Shown piece after piece: positions 40,625 through 51,272 of a stretch of DNA of 64,000 bases; position 1 is the stretch's first letter; every line of letters starts with the position of its first letter. Location of the stretch: positions 496,001 to 560,000 of the forward strand of contig BROG01000155.1 in assembly GCA_030159075.1 (NCBI GenBank), in the 5' to 3' direction. A program made the position numbers and the translations under genes. Source of the stretch: Atrina japonica (lineage: Eukaryota > Mollusca > Bivalvia > Pterioida > Pinnidae). Below the pieces are notes generated by a model. The model was given only the letters and a program-made list of their open reading frames with translations. It made no database searches and was not told where the DNA came from.

Positions 40625-40985
40625 TTGCCAGAACGAAAGTCCGGAGAGCTAATGCTATACCCTTGGTGTCATAGTCGTTGTCGTCAGCGGCGGCGACATA
40701 GACAAAACTTTAACGTGGCTTATATATTTTTAACTGCAAGGGACAGGGCTTTGATGTTTCACATATAGATTCCTTATGACCAAAACTTTCATTTGATACC
40801 TTGACTTTTGACCTAGTAACCTTGAACTTTGAACTACATTTCAAAAATTTCAACCTTGGCTATATCTTTTTAACCATGAGGGATAAGGCTTTGATATTTC
40901 ACATATAGATTCCTTATGACCAGAGCATTTGGTAAAACTTGATGTTTGACCTAGTGATCTTGAACTTTTCAAAAGTTTTAACCTG
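40625..40985. repeat. Interspersed repeat with internal duplication of about 140 bp
   Basis: Starts 'cgaaagtccggagagctaat' and has a 'gtcgttgtcgtcagcggcgg' segment. Two related blocks follow (about 40707-40830 and 40850-40965), sharing 'tttttaac..gaggga.a', 'ggctttgat.tttcacatat', 'agattccttatgacca' and 'tttgacctagt.a.cttgaactt'. I take it as a bivalve-type interspersed repeat on stylistic grounds. Confidence 0.65.
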
Positions 40986-41675
40986 AGCTGAAGGAATAAA
41001 AATTTTACCAGTCCTTAGACCTTAAAACCAGACAGCTGTTTTAAATACCTATTTTCAAAATATACACTCATTTTGGAGAGCTTTGTTGTCTACACACAAC
41101 TCTTGTTAGAGTAAAACTTTTCTTTTCTTTTAGAACTCTTTTAGTAAAACTGGAAAATGTTAACATTAACCTTTAATTGTTTAAAAAATAAAACAGTATT
41201 TAGAACAATAATTATTTTCAGTGATTTCTTTAAAATAAATTGTATCAGTACTGTTGTCCTCATCATTAGAGTCTGACCCAAAACAAATTGTAAAATGCTA
41301 TAAGGTATCCATCTCAAGGGTAAATGTGATTGCCTTATTGAAATCCTAGATTTAACTCATCAACCCCTGAGGTCACATTTGTACCTGTCATAATTTAAGG
41401 GTGTATGATTTAGAATTAAAATTTTCAAAATAATTTTAAATACAATATGTATGAAATGCTGACCATACTATTTATTGATTTGGGTGAGTCTAAAAGTGAT
41501 CACAGGGTTGGTGAAACAATACTAATACAACTACACTACCACTCATGTCATTGTAAAAGGTCTTGACCAGAAATCAATAAATATATTTCAAGAGTTCAGA
41601 TAGCCCCGATTTAAGAAATGTAATATGATACAAATATATTTAGGTTACTGTAAGGAAATATCATGTTTCTTTAAT
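40986..41675. other. Intron 5, stretch without recognised feature
   Basis: AT-rich DNA between an interspersed repeat and a minisatellite. No feature recognised. Confidence 0.5.
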
Positions 41676-41684
41676 CAATACATA

Positions 41685-42003
41685 TTGTTTTCTAGGTACC
41701 AATAAAAATAAACAATTGGCAATATTGTTTTTTGGGTACCAGCAAAGATAAACCATTGGCAGTATTGTTTTCTGGGTACTAATAAAAATAAACATTTGGC
41801 AATATTAAAATGTTTTCTGGGTACCAATAAAAATAAAAATCTGGCAGTATTGTTTTCTAGGTATCATTAAAATTAAACATTTGGCAATATTGTTTTCTGG
41901 GTACCAATAAAAATAAATATTTGGCAATATTATTTTCTGGGTACCAATGTCAATAAACATTTGGCAATATTGTTGTCTGGGTACCAATAAAAATAAACAA
42001 TTT
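41685..42003. repeat. Minisatellite, about 40-47 bp unit, about seven copies
   Basis: 'tgttttctgggtaccaataa' followed by 'aaataaacatttggcaatat' is repeated with single-base changes and one 'taaaatg' insertion near 41807. The array ends 485 bases before exon 6. Confidence 0.95.
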
Positions 42004-42487
42004 GTTAATATTCACATTATTTTGTGTAAGTGATTTTTATGTCATCTGAGTTTATCAGGCAAACAATTACAATATGTTGCCAATTATCTTCAAATTGATA
42101 TGTAACACATAGAAGGTTGATAAAAGGTTAGTCTTTAATGACTCTTATTTCAGGAGTTTTGAAGTTTAGGCTATGAACTCAGGTGAACAGTAAAGCCCTT
42201 CTATGTGTAAATTAAAACAAAAACCTGTTATATTTATTTGGTTTTGACTTGACAGGAAGGTTGTTATTGACCAGATATTGTGACTAAATTCTCAAAATTC
42301 TGTACAAAAATGTAATGCCCCATACAAACTTTGATAAGTTTTTTCTTTCATATGGTAATTTAATAAAATTTGAAAATCATTTTAAGTAAAACGTTTGATC
42401 TGATGGTATACATGTCTTTGTATTCAGAAAATATTTTGAAATTTTTATACCATTAATTAGTGTTTGTTCAATTTGTTTTCTTTGCAG

Positions 42488-42600
42488 TTGTATCCAAAAG
42501 ATTTGGAATGTGTTTCTTGCCTTGTGACATTTGAACATTTGCTGTATGTATGTCAGAACAATGCTCTGTTTGTGGATCTTCCCTGGCACTTGGATGGCAG
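42488..42600 (+). CDS. SZT2: SZT2 exon 6
   Basis: A 113-nt exon after TTTCTTTGCAG, donor GGCAG|GTAAGT, phase 0 in and 2 out. It encodes LYPKDLECVSCLVTFEHLLY, then VCQNNALFVDLPWHLDG. It aligns with the vertebrate LHPRDAACI.S..SFEYLMQLCQ block that directly follows the sequence of exon 5. That adjacency is the reason for calling a single intron of 35.6 kb. An opposite-strand open frame over this exon is a shadow. Confidence 0.95.
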
Positions 42601-42723
42601 GTAAGTAAATAAAGACACAATAAGTGTATCATTCTCAGAATAGTTCATTGTATGGGGACCTAACCTCCTATTTGGATCCTTGACTTTGTTGGCTGTATTG
42701 CAACAAATACCAGTTAATGGATT

Positions 42724-42945
42724 AGTGCCTGTCTGTCTGTCTGCCTGTCTGTATGTATGTCTGTCTATCTGTCTGTCTGTCTGTCTGTCTTTCTGTCTGT
42801 CTACCTGCATGCCTGTTTGTCTATCTGCTTGTACATGTATATCTGTCTGCCTGTCAGTCTATCTGTCTGTCTGTTTGCCTGTCTGTCTGTCTATGTGTCT
42901 GCCTGCTTGTCTGTCTATTTATCTGTCTGTCTGTTTGTCTGTGAA
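42724..42945. repeat. (CTGT)n-rich microsatellite in intron 6
   Basis: About 220 bases of ctgt/ctgc/ctat units, starting 125 bases after the exon 6 donor. All three + frames and one - frame stay open (CLSVCLSVC...), which explains the overlapping open frames here. No coding role is implied. Confidence 0.97.
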
Positions 42946-43284
42946 AAATTGGTTAAGCTTATGCATTTAGCTCTGCTGTGAATAAATGTTTTAGAGTATC
43001 ACATTGTAACTCCACATGATGATAGAACATGATGACTCTTAGTTGACTATGATCTTCATTGTTTACCTCAACTTTCACCTTTGACCTTGAAACTCAAAAT
43101 TTGAGCATGCCACCTTTAGTGGTTTCTTATTGTGTTATTTGTCATACAAAAAATGTTAATCTATGATCATGTCATTTCTGCAACATACAATATTTCCTGT
43201 TGCATACAAGATTGGTTTTTACTCAACTGTGTTTTGAACTTTTTCCTTTCTGTAGCTGTTACTCTTTTGATTGGTTTCTTTCAG

Positions 43285-43445
43285 TCTTTGCAGTGATCCT
43301 GATTCCATGTGCCCATACAAGGACGATGGTCACAAAGATAAGACAACTCCACCTAACATCCACCAGATGGCATTTCCTTTTGACTTGCTGTCATTACTAC
43401 CAAAATGCCAACAAGGGGAACTGCAGTTCTCCTCCTTTATTTTAC
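43285..43445 (+). CDS. SZT2: SZT2 exon 7
   Basis: A 161-nt exon after GGTTTCTTTCAG, donor TTAC|GTAAGT, phase 2 in and 1 out. It encodes (S)LCSDPDSMCPYKDDGHK, then IHQMAFPFDLLSLLPKCQQ and GELQFSSFIL. The I...PF-FDL--LLP-CQQ block is strongly conserved in SZT2. The 139-codon open frame at 43200-43619 in another frame is not the coding one. Confidence 0.96.
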
Positions 43446-43686
43446 GTAAGTAAGATATATGTAGAGAAGAATATCTGCTGCTTTTGTAATATCATATATT
43501 TCTATCATATAAATAAAATCTTAATTCATCTGTCAGATATTTTGAAAAAAGAATTTGATATTAAAACTTGGTATAAAACTATATGTACATATATTCAAAG
43601 CAGAATGAGAAAAATATAGTATTGATTTGAATGTTAAAGCTTCATATTCCTTTCAACATGTAAATGAAATATTTTTGTTTATACAG

Positions 43687-44670
43687 CTAGTAGCAATTCC
43701 GATGAGATTCATAGAGACTCTAAGGGAGCAAATTCACTTCTCTTACAATTACTCCATAAAAATCTCCGAGAGTCAAGTGAAAAGGAGTTATCTTTGACAA
43801 AGAGGGAGTCCAGAAATTTCTTGATGTTATTGAAACAGAGAAAGAGGGATGAATTGGAGAACCCTTTTCCTTTCCCTATCAATGAGATCATTAATGATGT
43901 TGATAACAGTGAGTTGGGTACAGCTGACAGCAGTGTTGAACAGCAGACAGCAAGTCCAGCTCAACAGAAGCCAGGGCAGACTGATAGTCCAGGTGTAGTT
44001 CCTGGAAATACTGACTCTAAAAATGAAGAAAGAGTTGCCATGTGGCAATGTTTTGTTCAGTCTGTTGGCAATAATCGTATGATATTTACACTGATACCAG
44101 CCTCTTTTGATGACCTTCTTATCTTAAACAATGAAGTACCAGAGGAGAAAGTGTCAAGGTCATCAGCAAAACCTGAGACTTCTAGTACCACAGATAATGC
44201 TGAAATCATTGATCAAGAGTCTTTTGTACAAGGTCTGGAATCGGATCTCACTTCACCTGAGGTAGATCAAGATCGTGTGACAAATCCCGAGAATTTGGAA
44301 ACAGAAGATGATTCAACAGTGAAAAGTAAAACTTGTCATATAATTCCAGTGTACATGTATGACTGTTTCTTGTATAATGTTGTTGATTCACTAGTAAATC
44401 CATGGAACTTTGAACTACAGGGTGATATTTTCGAGGACTTGACATTTGACACAAATAAAGAATCGGATGATACATGTCAAATAAGAAGTCCACTGCTGAA
44501 GAGATTCTCTTTAGATGTGTCAGATATTAGGGAAGATAAAGAGGAGATATATACTCCAGCTCCCATAATGAGACTTTCTCAAGAACGCAGATCAACTGAG
44601 AACAGTGAAACCGACTTTCGACAACAGTGCAACAACCTGTGTGAAATATATTACAGGTGTTTTGTCTATG
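43687..44670 (+). CDS. SZT2: SZT2 exon 8 (long, 984 nt)
   Basis: Acceptor TTGTTTATACAG, donor TATG|GTAGGT, phase 1 in and out, 328 codons. It encodes (P)SSNSDEIHRDSKGANSLL, then LQLLHKNLRESSEKELSLTK and an acidic Ser/Thr/Gln-rich linker. After these come VAMWQCFVQSVGNNRMIFTL and IPASFDDLLIL, a second acidic linker, then CHIIPVYMYDCFLYNVVDSL and CNNLCEIYYRCFVYG. The W-C-...-TL-PA-F-D block, the PVY-Y-C block and the RC-V-G end appear in this order in vertebrate SZT2. The two linkers are probably disordered and look lineage-specific. Minus-strand open frames inside are shadows. Confidence 0.95.
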
Positions 44671-44695
44671 GTAGGTAACATTTGTCTATGCAATA

Positions 44696-44865
44696 CAGTC
44701 AAACTTGTCTATAAACGCCATCAAAGGGAACTGGCAAAAGTGGCCATTATAGACAGGTGACCTGTATAAAGAGGTTTATTCATTATAAAACAAGGGTTAT
44801 GTTTGAATGCCCTTTATAGGCAGTTGCCCTTTATACAGAGGTGGCCTTTAATGCAAGTTTGACTG
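44696..44865. mobile_element. MITE with CAGTCAAACTTG inverted ends, 170 bp
   Basis: Left end TA-CAGTCAAACTTGTCTATAA, right end 'aatgcaagtttgactg-tt', almost perfect complements. Internal 'tggccattatagacaggtga', 'gccctttataggcag' and 'ttatacagaggtggccttta' are diagnostic of the family. This is one of the cleanest copies. Confidence 0.88.
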
Positions 44866-44879
44866 TTCTCAATCGATCA

Positions 44880-45055
44880 CTGTGGTCTAGATGTAAATCT
44901 TTCAACTTTCAATCCGAAGGTCCTGGTTCACTTCATGTAATTATCCGATTCACATAACTTGGAACTGGGTTCTCTCTTCCACCATTAAAAACTGGCCGCC
45001 ACTATATAACTGGAAAATTGTTGAGTGTGGCATAAAACAAAAATCAAATTTAAAT
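44880..45055 (+). repeat. tRNA-derived SINE, family A
   Basis: A-box-like TGGTCTAGATG near 44883 and B box GGTTCACTTC at 44925-44934. The body has 'ccaccattaaaaactggccg' and 'ccactatataactggaaaat', then the tail 'tgttgagtgtggcataaaac'. It shares body and tail with 52318-52555 and with the minus-strand copy at 3958-4195. Confidence 0.82.
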
Positions 45056-45056
45056 C

Positions 45057-45300
45057 ATAGCCTTAGACTAGGTTAAAGCTCTGGACTGTTTTATCACCAA
45101 GTGCTCAATATAAAAAGTTAAAGTAGGGGTTATTTTGGATGAGAGTCAAAGTCTAATGTTGTGGCGGACATGGCACGTTAAAAAAAACTCCCACTGCATT
45201 AAAGTCCGTTTATAGCATAGGTCAAAATTTGTGGTCCTTCACATAAAGCTGATGATGACTTTTATATATGTAAAAATTCTTATTGGGATGTAAAGGAAAA
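45057..45300 (+). repeat. Probable SINE, family B
   Basis: The 3' part has 'gcataggtcaaaatttgtgg', 'tccttcacataaagctgatg' and 'ttttatatatgtaaaaattct' in family B order. 'ggacatggcacgttaaaaaa' corresponds to 'gtcagcatgttaaggaacc' in better copies. The tRNA head is too diverged to mark. Confidence 0.65.
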
Positions 45301-45534
45301 AAGGAATTATGTTAGTTATTCTATTACAAAGAAAATTAATGATGTTCAAAAATTGAGTCTGGAGTTTCATGCCTCATTGCTTTTTCCCATTTTTTGGACA
45401 TATTACTCTTTGGATGATTAATCTACAGAATTATATATAGACAGTATATTCTCATTTTTTATCAGAAAAAAAATTTAAAACTACTAGACATAATAAAATC
45501 AGGTACATCTTGTAGTTTTTAATGAGCCATTTAA

Positions 45535-45820
45535 TGCCATCAGTAATTCAGTCATTAGTGTGCTCAACTCTTGATGGTGAGGTTGTGAGTTCGAGTCCAG
45601 CTAGTGGCAGGTTGGTTTCCTGTCCTTCAGATTAGACAGTAAAAACAGAGGTCCCATGTCACAGTAGATGTCAGCATGTTAAGGAACCTTGACTGCTCAA
45701 TGGCCGTCAGTGCCAAGCATAGGCCAGACTTTGAAGCGTTAGTGACGTCTCCATATAAGTGAAAGATTCTTCAGTAGGACGTTAAACAAACATTATAACC
45801 AATACAACCAAAGCCATTAG
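45535..45820 (+). repeat. tRNA-derived SINE, family B, near full length
   Basis: Head 'cagtcattagtgtgctcaac' with B box GTTCGAGTCC at 45589-45598. The body is 'agacagtaaaaacagaggtc', 'tgtcacagtagatgtcagca', 'tgctcaatggccgtcagtgc', 'aagcataggccagactttga' and 'gtgacgtctccatataagtg', ending 'aggacgttaaacaaacatta'. It ends about 100 bases before exon 9. Confidence 0.85.
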
Positions 45821-45923
45821 TAATTTTTTAATTTGCATTAGGAGAGAGTAAAATGGTATTTTTCTGCCATTATGGATTTCTATTCTTTCTTTCAAACTAA
45901 ATCTTCTTTTTGTTTCATATCAG

Positions 45924-46185
45924 GGGTTTTTCAAAGCCTACAGCAAGGATTCTATATTGATCGTCTAAATATTGATGCAGCCATCAACAACATATGTGAA
46001 GAGACCCTGCCATTGGAAATTGACATCACAACCTTTCTGCATGCTTCTTGCCGTCACTTTCAGGAGCTAGTGGCTTCCGTAAAATCATTGCAAACAACTG
46101 ACACAAAGATAATGGCAACAGAGGAAGACCTAAAGGTGCCCAAGCGAACATCTGTCCGATTTCTAGATCTAGATGATTCAGATGG
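45924..46185 (+). CDS. SZT2: SZT2 exon 9
   Basis: A 262-nt exon after TTTCATATCAG, donor GATGG|GTAAGT. It encodes (G)VFQSLQQGFYIDRLNID, then AAINNICEETLPLEIDITTF and LHASCRHFQELVASVKSLQ, and ends KRTSVRFLDLDDSDG. The G-F-SLQQ helix and E-DIT-FL block are conserved SZT2 features. The frame is open upstream of 45924, but the acceptor and the family match set the border. Confidence 0.96.
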
Positions 46186-46235
46186 GTAAGTGTATTATCC
46201 TACTATTCCTAATTAGAGGCAATATATATCTTGTA

Positions 46236-46397
46236 TACAATTTGAACCTTGATATTAAGACCACCTACTGCCTGACTGATTGTTTTCTGATTAGTGAAAT
46301 GGTCTTTTTTTTATTTAAAATTTTTCAAGGGACTAGATATTTCTTGTTGTAATTGTGAGGTGATCCCTCTAAGCAAGATGGTCGTAAAGTTCCACTG
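46236..46397. mobile_element. MITE, degenerate copy in intron 9
   Basis: Left 'caatttgaaccttgatatta', right 'ggtcgtaaagttccactg-ta'. Inner 'taagaccacct' and 'ggtgatccctctaagcaag' fit the family. The ends are diverged, so the copy is old. Confidence 0.6.
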
Positions 46398-46519
46398 TAT
46401 CACAATAATTCTGGTAGTTTTGTTACTAGTCCAAGATCGGTGAAACTGGAGGGGTAGAGTTGCCATAAATTTTGTTTGCACCCATCTGTTAATCTGTCAA
46501 GGTAAGGATTTGGTTCACT

Positions 46520-46610
46520 TGCATGTGTGTATGTGTGCGTGTGCGTGCATGCGTGTCATGTGTGTGTGCGTGTCATGTGTGTGTGCACATGCATGTACAT
46601 GTGTGTGTAA
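46520..46610. repeat. GT/GC-rich dinucleotide-like repeat in intron 9
   Basis: Interrupted tgtgtgcgtgtcatg repeats with 'tgtgtgtgcgtgtcatgtgt' units. It ends about 60 bases before exon 10. Confidence 0.9.
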
Positions 46611-46672
46611 TACAACTATATGTTCATAAACCTTTGACAAAATAACTATATCATATCATTTTTCGCCAACAG

Positions 46673-46889
46673 TGAATCCACTGGTGGCAGTGTTCCCATG
46701 GTATTACAGCTGCCACAGGGAAAAGTGAAGCTTGAGTTGTCACAAGGAGATGCCTGTGAATATTTTGAAGGCCTTCACAATGTAATCAAGAATAAATTCA
46801 TGGACATAGTTCAGAAATGGTTTAAAGTGGTCCCATCGTACCCAGATTTTTACTTCTACTGTCCGGAATCTGTCCCATTGGATAACAGT
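46673..46889 (+). CDS. SZT2: SZT2 exon 10
   Basis: A 217-nt exon after TCGCCAACAG, donor AACAGT|GTAAGT. It encodes (G)ESTGGSVPMVLQLPQGK, then DACEYFEGLHNVIKNKFMDI and VQKWFKVVPSYPDFYFYCP. The long helix with KFM-I followed by F--VPS-P--YFYCP corresponds to FLEI....VPSNP.YFFYCP in vertebrates. Phase 2 in and 0 out. Confidence 0.96.
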
Positions 46890-47279
46890 GTAAGTAGTTT
46901 AAAGTGTTTGTGTAAGTTTTCAGTTTAATTTGCACTTTAAATCTTAACCATTTTATGTAACTGTACTTCTAATGAGTGAACCAAACATAAAGGAAAGGAT
47001 ACCAGTAAGTCTACAGTCGTAAAATGTTTCCGAGAGGTAAACAAAAACAATACGAAAAGACATGGCAGGATTTTGAAAAATAAAGTTAAAGTATTCAACA
47101 TTATATCAGATAGTATATTTGCTATTTAGTTAGCAAAGGTTTTCATATGTGAAAATTCATTGTTTTATCTATTTTAGACATAATTACATTTTAAACTTCA
47201 ACAAAATTGAAAACATAAAAAGTACTGCATGTACTAAAAGACATTAACTGTTTTTCATTTTATATGTGGTGAGTTGATT

Positions 47280-47282
47280 GAT

Positions 47283-47316
<34 letters not shown>
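47280..47316. repeat. (GAT)n microsatellite next to exon 11
   Basis: Ten or more gat units ending about 35 bases before the acceptor ATATTTACAG of exon 11. The branch-point region therefore overlaps or adjoins the repeat. Confidence 0.95.
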
Positions 47317-47350
47317 TAATCTCACGTGATTTACTCTTGTATATTTACAG

Positions 47351-47402
47351 ACGGATGACTCTGATGAAGCTAATATTTCGGATCTGTCAGAATCTAAACA
47401 AG
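47351..47402 (+). CDS. SZT2: SZT2 exon 11 (micro-exon, 52 nt)
   Basis: Encodes TDDSDEANISDLSESKQ between TATTTACAG and CAAG|GTACTT. The acidic ISDL-ES motif resembles the ISDLEFSEAE segment of vertebrate SZT2 at the same place. Phases (0 in, 1 out) fit both neighbours, which supports the call despite the small size. The donor is non-optimal after +3. Confidence 0.88.
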
Positions 47403-48551
47403 GTACTTCTATTTCCAATTATACAGATCATTCTTTTTTGTAGTTTACAATGTTGTACCAAAATATGGTCCAGCTATTTAGAAATCATTCTAGAATTTCT
47501 GACCTTGTAAATATGATTTCTCATCATTTTCAGCTATAAAATATAATTTTTTAATACCTTCATTATAAATCCCTTACTCTAAAAAATCATGTTATAAATA
47601 CATGTAAACATTTTTGTATATTTAGTTATTCAAGAAAAATGAGTAACTGATTGTATTATATATCTTTATGACTGTAAAACATTTACAGTGAAACTTGTAT
47701 TTGAAGACCCCCATAAGGGTACAACAAAACCACTCATTATAGGGAGGTGGTCTTAATATAGAGGTTGATATGTACACAAATTGTACTATGGAGGACAGCA
47801 AAAAAACACTATTTATGACCAGATGGTCCTTATACACAGGTGATCGCTAAAGCAAGTTTTAGAGGAAAGTTGTCATAATACCATTATTTGGTGTAAACAT
47901 CTTCAGTAGAATTGTTATAGCCTGTACCTCTAGTTTAGTAGTTTATTATGTAAATATAATCTGCGTTGCCATGTAATGTCTGCATCCTTTTTTTGAAGTT
48001 GAAAATCTTGAAAAAAAGGTTATCCCTATGTAATGTGTGCACTAAAAACTTGCCAATATTGGTAATCAAGGCTTCAAACTGTGAAGTTGTACCATAATAA
48101 TCACGTCATCGAAAGTCTGAAATATATACAGATAAAAAAATTAGAGAGAAGAGTCAAAGAAAAAAAAAATGATAGACGTGATGAAGTGAAAATGAAAATA
48201 AATTGCCAAAATTTCTTTTCACATGTTTGTTTTTTTCTTCGTTTATTAATTGTGTGTGGATAGTAATACTAACAGAGATACAACAAGTTGGTATATGTGT
48301 ACTCATATAAAGAGAAACAGCGTAGTAAATAGATATTGCTACTTCCTTTGAATCGGCTGCATCATGACTTTGTCACACAGACAATTATGCTGATTTATAA
48401 TAAACCAAACGTACATGAGTTGAATATACATACAATATATTCAAACAATATTAAGATTTTGTACAAAATATAATACCGATATCTTAAGTAAATGTTGTCA
48501 TAGTGGTATTCTGTATTTAAATAACCATAACTTCTTGTTCTATTTCCACAG
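47403..48551 (+). other. SZT2 intron 11
   Basis: Contains a MITE (47686-47860). The remainder is AT-rich with nothing recognised. The acceptor is TATTTCCACAG. Confidence 0.8.
47686..47860. mobile_element. MITE, CAGTGAAACTTG family
   Basis: Left end TA-CAGTGAAACTTGTATTTGA; the right end 'gcgctaaagcaagtttta'-like sequence (reads gatcgctaaagcaagtttt) has lost the final CACTG. Internal 'atagggaggtggtctta' and 'accagatggtccttatacac' are shared with the 20533 copy in inverted order. Confidence 0.78.
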
Positions 48552-48857
48552 AATCTTTATCTCATGAAGACACATTTGAAGATTCAACTGTTTTCCAAGA
48601 TCCTGAGGAAGATTATTCCTACTTGGAAAAGAAAACTGAATTCCTTGACAAGAAGTCAAACAATCCTGACCTGGCATCCATTGCCTCACAGCTAGACTCG
48701 GAGTCATCATTTGATGGCTCAGACTATGACCTTTGTGATGACCTTTTGAACTCTGGAGAAAAAGATGGTACTCCAATGTTTCTTCATTTTACGTGTACCA
48801 TAAAAAGTCGTCTGCAACATGAAAATGTCTCTGTACAGAAGCTAGTTCCATGTCTGG
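48552..48857 (+). CDS. SZT2: SZT2 exon 12
   Basis: A 306-nt exon, phase 1 in and out. It encodes (E)SLSHEDTFEDSTVFQDPE, an acidic linker, DSESSFDGSDYDLCDDLLN, then PMFLHFTCTIK and VQKLVPCL. The P-FLH-TC block and the L-PCL end match vertebrate SZT2. The donor is CTGG|GTAGGT at 48858. A second GT three to four bases on (AG|GTATAA) would give phase 2 and break the frame of exon 13, so the first is preferred. Confidence 0.94.
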
Positions 48858-49799
48858 GTAGGTATAATTTTTCTCTCACCTTGGACAGGCAGATCTACTA
48901 TTTTGTCGAGCCAGAATTTCTCTGTCCACACCCTGTGATGTAGACAAGCTTCACATGCTATGACCTCACAATATAATTTTGTAGTGTTGGACGAACTTCT
49001 ATATGATAAGAATACAGTGAATTAAAACTTGTGACAGATTTTGTTTACATGCATAAATATGTATTGAAGTATGGGTGAAAAATAATCAGACATGAGTGTG
49101 TTGAGTGCAAAGGGAAATCTCAACCCTCATGTTAAGAATCTGAAAGTCCAATCCTGTGGAAACCCTTGATTGGACAAACTAGTTTCTTACTACTCGGGTG
49201 GAGATTTCCCTATCTATGCAACACACCTATGTAAGATTATTTGAGTGTTTGCCAGAATAGTTTATATCTGTCACTGTTGCTATGGCACTGGACATTGATT
49301 TTTCTAAAAAAAAAAAAAAGTTCCATTTCAAACATGATATTTCTAAAGAAAAAAGTTAAAAGTTAAGTTTTCTTTTTCTTTGATTAATTGATTAAACATG
49401 AGAATAAATCTATGGAAAGGATTTCAGTTGGCTTCTCTTATGAAGACATCAGGAGACACTCATTTTTATCAAACATACACAATCAGAATGTTACAGTATA
49501 TGATTCCACCCCAATCCTTACACATGTAAAACTGGATGTGTTTGCGATAACTTAAACCACGAGAGCTAAATCAGTTATAATCCTGAGGGCTAAGTAAGCT
49601 GAGCTAAGTCAACTATAACCCAGAGAGCTAAATCAGTTAGCTACAAGTCAGAGAGCTAAGTCAACTATAATCCTGAGAGCTAAGTCAGCTATAATCTTGA
49701 GAACTAAGTCAGCTATAAACCTAAATGCTAAGTCAGCTATAACCCTGGGAGCTAAGTCAGCTATAACCCTAAGAGCTATGTCAGATTTAACCCAGAGAG

Positions 49800-50019
49800 C
49801 TAATGTACATGTTCTTATTTTGGCGGTATTCTAATATTAGCGCCTTTCACGCTCAAATCATTGTGCTAATTCAAGTGCAGCACTAAAATTTATCATTCTG
49901 CATACATGACATAACTAATAAAAGTAATAGCGTGAAGTAAAGATTGCGCTAATAAGTCTGCACCCCATTTAGAACGCTAAAATATGAGTGGGGGAATTTA
50001 AATACACATACAGTATGTT
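49800..50019. repeat. Spacer copy 1 inside the 24-bp array
   Basis: Runs from 'gctaatgtacatgttcttat' through 'attagcgcctttcacgctca' and 'agattgcgctaataagtctg' to 'tacacatacagtatgttagc'. The ATTAGCGC and GCGCTAAT elements form an inverted pair about 110 bases apart, suggesting that the spacer derives from a palindromic repeat. Confidence 0.9.
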
Positions 50020-50396
50020 AGCTATAACCCTGAGAGGTAAGCCAGCTATAACCCTGAGAGGTAAGCCAGCTATAACCCTGAGAGCTAAGCCAGCTATAAC
50101 CCTGAGAGCTAAGCCAGCTATAACCCTGAAAGCTAAGTCAGCTATAACCCAGAGAGCTAAGCCAGCTATAACCCTGAAAGCTAAGCTAGCTATAACCCTG
50201 AGAGCTAAGCTAGCTATAACCCTGAGAGCTAAGTCAGCTATAACCCTGAGAGCTAAGTCAGCTATAACCCTGAGAGCTAAGTCAGCTATAACCCTGGGAG
50301 CTAAGTCAGCTATAACCCTGGGAGCTAAGTCAGCTATAACCCTGAGAGCTAAGTCAGCTATAACCCTAAGAGCTATGTCAGATTTAACCCAGAGAG

Positions 50397-50615
50397 CTAA
50401 TGTACATGTTCTTATTTTGGCGGTATTCTAATATTAGCGCCTTTCACGCTCAAATCATTGTGCTAATTCAAGTGCAGCACTAAAATTTATCATTCTGCAT
50501 ACATGACATAACTAATAAAAGTAATAGCGTGAAGTAAAGATTGCGCTAATAAGTCTGCACCCCTTTAGAACGCTAAAATATGAGTGGGGAAATTTAAATA
50601 CACATACAGTATGTT
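50397..50615. repeat. Spacer copy 2 inside the 24-bp array
   Basis: Nearly identical to copy 1, with differences such as 'caccccttt' for 'caccccattt' and 'gtggggaaa' for 'gtgggggaa'. This indicates a recent duplication. Confidence 0.92.
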
Positions 50616-51059
50616 AGCTATAACCCTGAGAGCTAAGCCAGCTATAACCCTGAGAGCTAAGCCAGCTATAACCCAGAGAGCTAAGCCAGCTATAACCCTG
50701 AAAGCTAAGCTAGCTATAACCCTGAGAGCTAAGCTAGCTATAACCCTGAGAGCTAAGCCAGCTATAACCCTGTAAGCTAAGTCAGCTATAACCCAGAGAG
50801 CTAAGCCAGCTATAACCCTGAGAGCAAAGCCAGCTATAATCCTGAGAGCTAAGCCAGCTATAACCCTGAAAGCTAAGTCAGCTATAACCTAGAGAGCTAA
50901 GCCAGCTATAACCCTGAAAGCTAAGTCAACTATAACCCAGAGAGCTAAATCAGTTAGCTATAAGTCAGAGAGCTAAGTCAACTATAACCCTGGGAGCTAA
51001 GTCAGCTATAGCCCTGAGAGCTAAGTCAGCTATAACCCTAAGAGCTATGTTAGACCTAG

Positions 51060-51272
51060 AGAGCTAATGTACATATTCTAATATTAGCGCCTTTCACGCT
51101 CAAATCATTGTGCTAATTCAAGTGCAGCACTAAAATTTATCCTGTCATTCTGCATACATGACATAACTAATAAAAGTAATAGCGTGAAATAAAGATTGCG
51201 CTAATAAGTCTGCACCCCTTTAGAACGCTAAAATATGAGTGGGAAAATTTAAAAACACATACAGTATGTTAG
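51060..51272. repeat. Spacer copy 3 inside the 24-bp array
   Basis: It lacks about 15 bases ('ttattttggcggtatt') after the first 'gtacat' and has an extra 'ctgt' before 'cattctgcatacatgacat'. Otherwise it matches copies 1 and 2 and shares 'ccccttt' with copy 2. Confidence 0.92.

Larger units (their letters stand above)
44671..45923 (+). other. SZT2 intron 8, largely made of mobile elements
   Basis: Starting 25 bases after the donor, it holds in order a MITE (44696-44865), SINE A (44880-45055), a probable SINE B (45057-45300) and a second SINE B (45535-45820). Only about 300 bases in the middle and the last 100 bases are not clearly repeat-derived. Confidence 0.8.

Noticed and set aside
43200..43619. 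139-codon open frame overlapping SZT2 exon 7
   Set aside because: It is in another frame than the conserved FPFDLLSLLPKCQQ; the exon 7 frame is clearly the coding one.
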